From positions 1,178,001 to 1,242,000 of the forward strand of contig CP146203.1 in the NCBI GenBank assembly GCA_039995105.1: a stretch of 64,000 nucleotides of DNA, read 5' to 3'. Every line of letters starts with the position of its first letter. Positions within the stretch are counted from its first letter, which is position 1. The DNA comes from Jonesiaceae bacterium BS-20 (GTDB taxonomy: Bacteria; Actinomycetota; Actinomycetes; Actinomycetales; Cellulomonadaceae). A program made the translations under genes and the position numbers. The notes under the pieces are model-generated. The model did not search any database. It was not told the origin of the DNA and saw only the letters and a program-made list of their open reading frames with translations. Positions 61,620 to 64,000 of the stretch are shown one piece after another.

Positions 61620-61903
61620 TGCTTGTCACGGTCTCCCAGCGGCTGAGGAATGGAATCTTCGTCTACAGGAACGGCCTGTTCAAGGTCCGCAACCGGAACG
61701 GTGTCCTTAAGGAAACCACGCATGGACAAGAAGTGATCGAGCTGTTCGCGGTGCTCGTCGCACGCCAGCCAGACTTTGCGGCGCTGCGGAGTGTGAATCT
61801 TGGGGTTGTTCCACAGCAGGCCCCAGTCTGCGTCTACCTGGCACCCTTTGGCTGAGCAACGTAAAGAGCTGATGGGGTCAGCTAGTCCTAACAGATCAAC
61901 CAT
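61616..61903 (-). CDS. Small actinobacterial Cys-rich protein
   Basis: The 95-residue protein contains Cys-His residues arranged like a small zinc site: LRCSAKGCQVDADWGLLWNNP and VWLACDEHREQL. Homologues of this type sit next to SURF1 and DUF3099 genes in many Actinobacteria and have been mislabelled acetone carboxylase. ATG 61903 follows AGGAG; a longer frame to 61939 is weaker. It overlaps both neighbours (4 and 8 nt), so the three are one operon. Confidence 0.82.
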   Translation of the reverse strand: MVDLLGLADPISSLRCSAKGCQVDADWGLLWNNPKIHTPQRRKVWLACDEHREQLDHFLSMRGFLKDTVPVADLEQAVPVDEDSIPQPLGDRDKQ

Positions 61904-62330
61904 TGTGTGGCTCCTGAGTGTCGGGGGTGGGGTCATCATGTTGAGTGAAACGTTGGTCCTGCCCGGTGGCTGGGTCCGTGGCCGGATCGTGGTCCTGCGT
62001 AAATGTTGTTTGGGTGGCGTCTGCCAAGTGAGCAGTTTCTGCTTCTTGTTGGGCGCGGTGCTCGGCCTCTAATTGGAGGTATTCCATGGGATTGTCCATG
62101 TTGGAGTTGCTCGCGCGGCCTAGGTTGGCCTTAACCACCGCGATATATGGCAAAACAACCGCCAAACTAAAAAGCACCCAGCGCGCGGGGCCGGAAACAA
62201 ACAACGCGGCAACAAAACACACCACTCGAATGGTCATTTGAATGATGTACACCTTGGTCCGCCGTGATTGGTCTACGGAGAGTGACTCTTGGGCGGAGGT
62301 GATGGACACGGGCTCGGGCTTGCGTTGCAC
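61896..62330 (-). CDS. DUF3099 membrane protein
   Basis: The 144-residue protein has the DUF3099 core: ITSAQESLSVDQSRRTKVYIIQM, then two membrane helices (IRVVCFVAALFV and WVLFSLAVVLPYIAVVKAN), and a Gln/Asp/His-rich cytoplasmic tail. Function unknown. GTG start. First gene of the DUF3099, Cys-rich protein, SURF1 operon. Confidence 0.85.
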   Translation of the reverse strand: MQRKPEPVSITSAQESLSVDQSRRTKVYIIQMTIRVVCFVAALFVSGPARWVLFSLAVVLPYIAVVKANLGRASNSNMDNPMEYLQLEAEHRAQQEAETAHLADATQTTFTQDHDPATDPATGQDQRFTQHDDPTPDTQEPHNG

Positions 62331-62446
62331 TGAACCATTCTACGCGTCCAACCTGAAACCCGGGGGTGAGGCTTGCGCAGCGAGCATTTTGTGGGAAACC
62401 TACTAAACTGGTGTTGCCACCCAGCGTGATTCGTGTGTCTTGCTAG

Positions 62447-63292
<846 letters not shown>

Positions 63293-63391
63293 CCCGCGCC
63301 TGCGCAGTTCAAGGTTTGGGTAACCCAAACTCACCTTTATCTTCCTTAATCGCCGTAGCGTATTAAGTACCAACTTTGAAAGGGGCCCAAC

Positions 63392-64000
63392 ATGGGACTA
63401 CTTGAAGGCAAGAACATTCTGGTCACCGGACTTCTGACCGACCAATCCATCGCATTCCACGTAGCTAAGCTTGCTCAGCAAGAGGGTGCACAGGTTATCC
63501 TGACCTCCTTTGGTCGCCAGTTCCGCCTTACCCAGGCCATGGCCAAGCGTCTGCCAAAGCCAGCCCCCGTTGTCCAGCTCGATATCACGGACCAAGAGGA
63601 CCTCGATGCTCTAGCGTCACGGGTGCTTGAGCACGTTGATTCGATCGACGGCGTTGTGCACTCAATTGGTTTTGCGCCCCAAAGTGTCATGGGTGGCAAC
63701 TTCCTAGCTGGCGAATGGTCAGACGTGGCGGTTGCCCTTGAGGTCTCCGCATTCTCGCTCAAGTCGCTTGCGGTGGCCGCCAAGCCACTCATGACCAACG
63801 GTGGATCAATTGTTGGTCTGACCTTCGATGCCAAGTTCGCGTGGCCCGTTTATGACTGGATGGGTGTGGCGAAGGCCGCTTTCGAATCGACCTCACGTTA
63901 CCTTGCACGCGACCTTGGTAAGGATAAGATTCGGGTTAACCTTGTATCAGCCGGACCAATCCGCACAACTGCGGCGAAGTCCATTCCTGGGTTTGAACAA
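63392..64000 (+). CDS. inhA: Enoyl-ACP reductase, InhA type (3' end outside window)
   Basis: The first 203 residues are present. GLLTDQSIAFHVAKLAQQEGAQ is the nucleotide-binding start of FabI/InhA enzymes; VHSIGFAP, GLTFDAKFAWPVYDWMGVAKAAFE with the Tyr and Lys of the active site (YDWMGVAK), and VSAGPIRTTAAKSI are all InhA-like. It reduces the enoyl-ACP double bond with NADH, completing the cycle with FabG. AAAGGGG precedes the ATG. Whether it elongates ordinary or longer acids cannot be told here. Confidence 0.94.
   Translation, partial: MGLLEGKNILVTGLLTDQSIAFHVAKLAQQEGAQVILTSFGRQFRLTQAMAKRLPKPAPVVQLDITDQEDLDALASRVLEHVDSIDGVVHSIGFAPQSVMGGNFLAGEWSDVAVALEVSAFSLKSLAVAAKPLMTNGGSIVGLTFDAKFAWPVYDWMGVAKAAFESTSRYLARDLGKDKIRVNLVSAGPIRTTAAKSIPGFEQ

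Overview
The window reads as chromosome from a moderately GC-rich (mid-50s % by eye) actinobacterium, most likely of the Micrococcales type. Four things point that way: a 23S gene carrying the extra helix typical of high-GC Gram-positives, a 16S-23S spacer without tRNA genes, the block tlyA-nadK-recN-steA-steB-murJ-like-pyrG, and the divergent heme A synthase/ABC transporter versus sufR-sufBD-Rieske-sufC-sufS-sufU-sufT locus known from mycobacteria and relatives. A genus cannot be named from this sequence alone.

Layout. 1-4.73 kb: 3' part of an rRNA operon (16S, 23S, 5S) closed by a strong terminator. 5.2-7.7 kb: an NCS1 permease plus a NodB-fold amidohydrolase of the cyclic imide hydrolase type. 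7.8-11.5 kb (minus strand): a tightly overlapped four-gene osmoprotectant-type ABC transporter operon with an SDR-like gene at its end. 11.6-12.1 kb: a PadR regulator. 12.3-26 kb: a long plus-strand run holding an RG-rich repeat/TPR/acidic-tail protein, a HAD phosphatase, a 50-residue ORF, TlyA, NAD kinase, RecN, SteA, SteB, a degenerate MraY/WecA-like protein, a MurJ-like flippase and a glycosyltransferase. These link DNA repair, rRNA methylation, NADP supply, cell division and envelope export. 26-30 kb: PyrG, an ADP-ribose-type NUDIX hydrolase and an orphan TrpB. 30-33 kb (minus): CtaA and an ABC exporter. 33-40 kb: the complete SUF Fe-S assembly locus.

40.2-48 kb is the accessory part of the window. 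It holds a zinc alcohol dehydrogenase, an NYN-domain protein, a MutT enzyme overlapping a large PLD-nuclease/SF2-helicase/DUF3427 protein, and a convergent AbiE-like nucleotidyltransferase/antitoxin pair with a clear self-repression-type promoter. The helicase and AbiE pairs together look like a small defence island and are the best candidate here for an incompletely described system. 48-57 kb: peptide transporter, aspartase, a PPOX-family protein, asparaginase, a P1B metal ATPase and a second P-type ATPase broken by an internal deletion with a frame change. 57-64 kb: a small HTH protein, a zinc metallopeptidase, an ABC-F ATPase, SURF1, two small actinobacterial proteins, FabG, and the start of an InhA-type enoyl-ACP reductase cut by the window end.

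Regulatory structure is unusually visible: palindromes before the NCS1 permease, sufS, sufU, sufT, the AbiE pair and the HTH gene; a direct repeat before padR; and seven intrinsic-terminator-like hairpins. All calls come from reading sequence and translations; no database or folding program was run, so family names rest on motif recognition.
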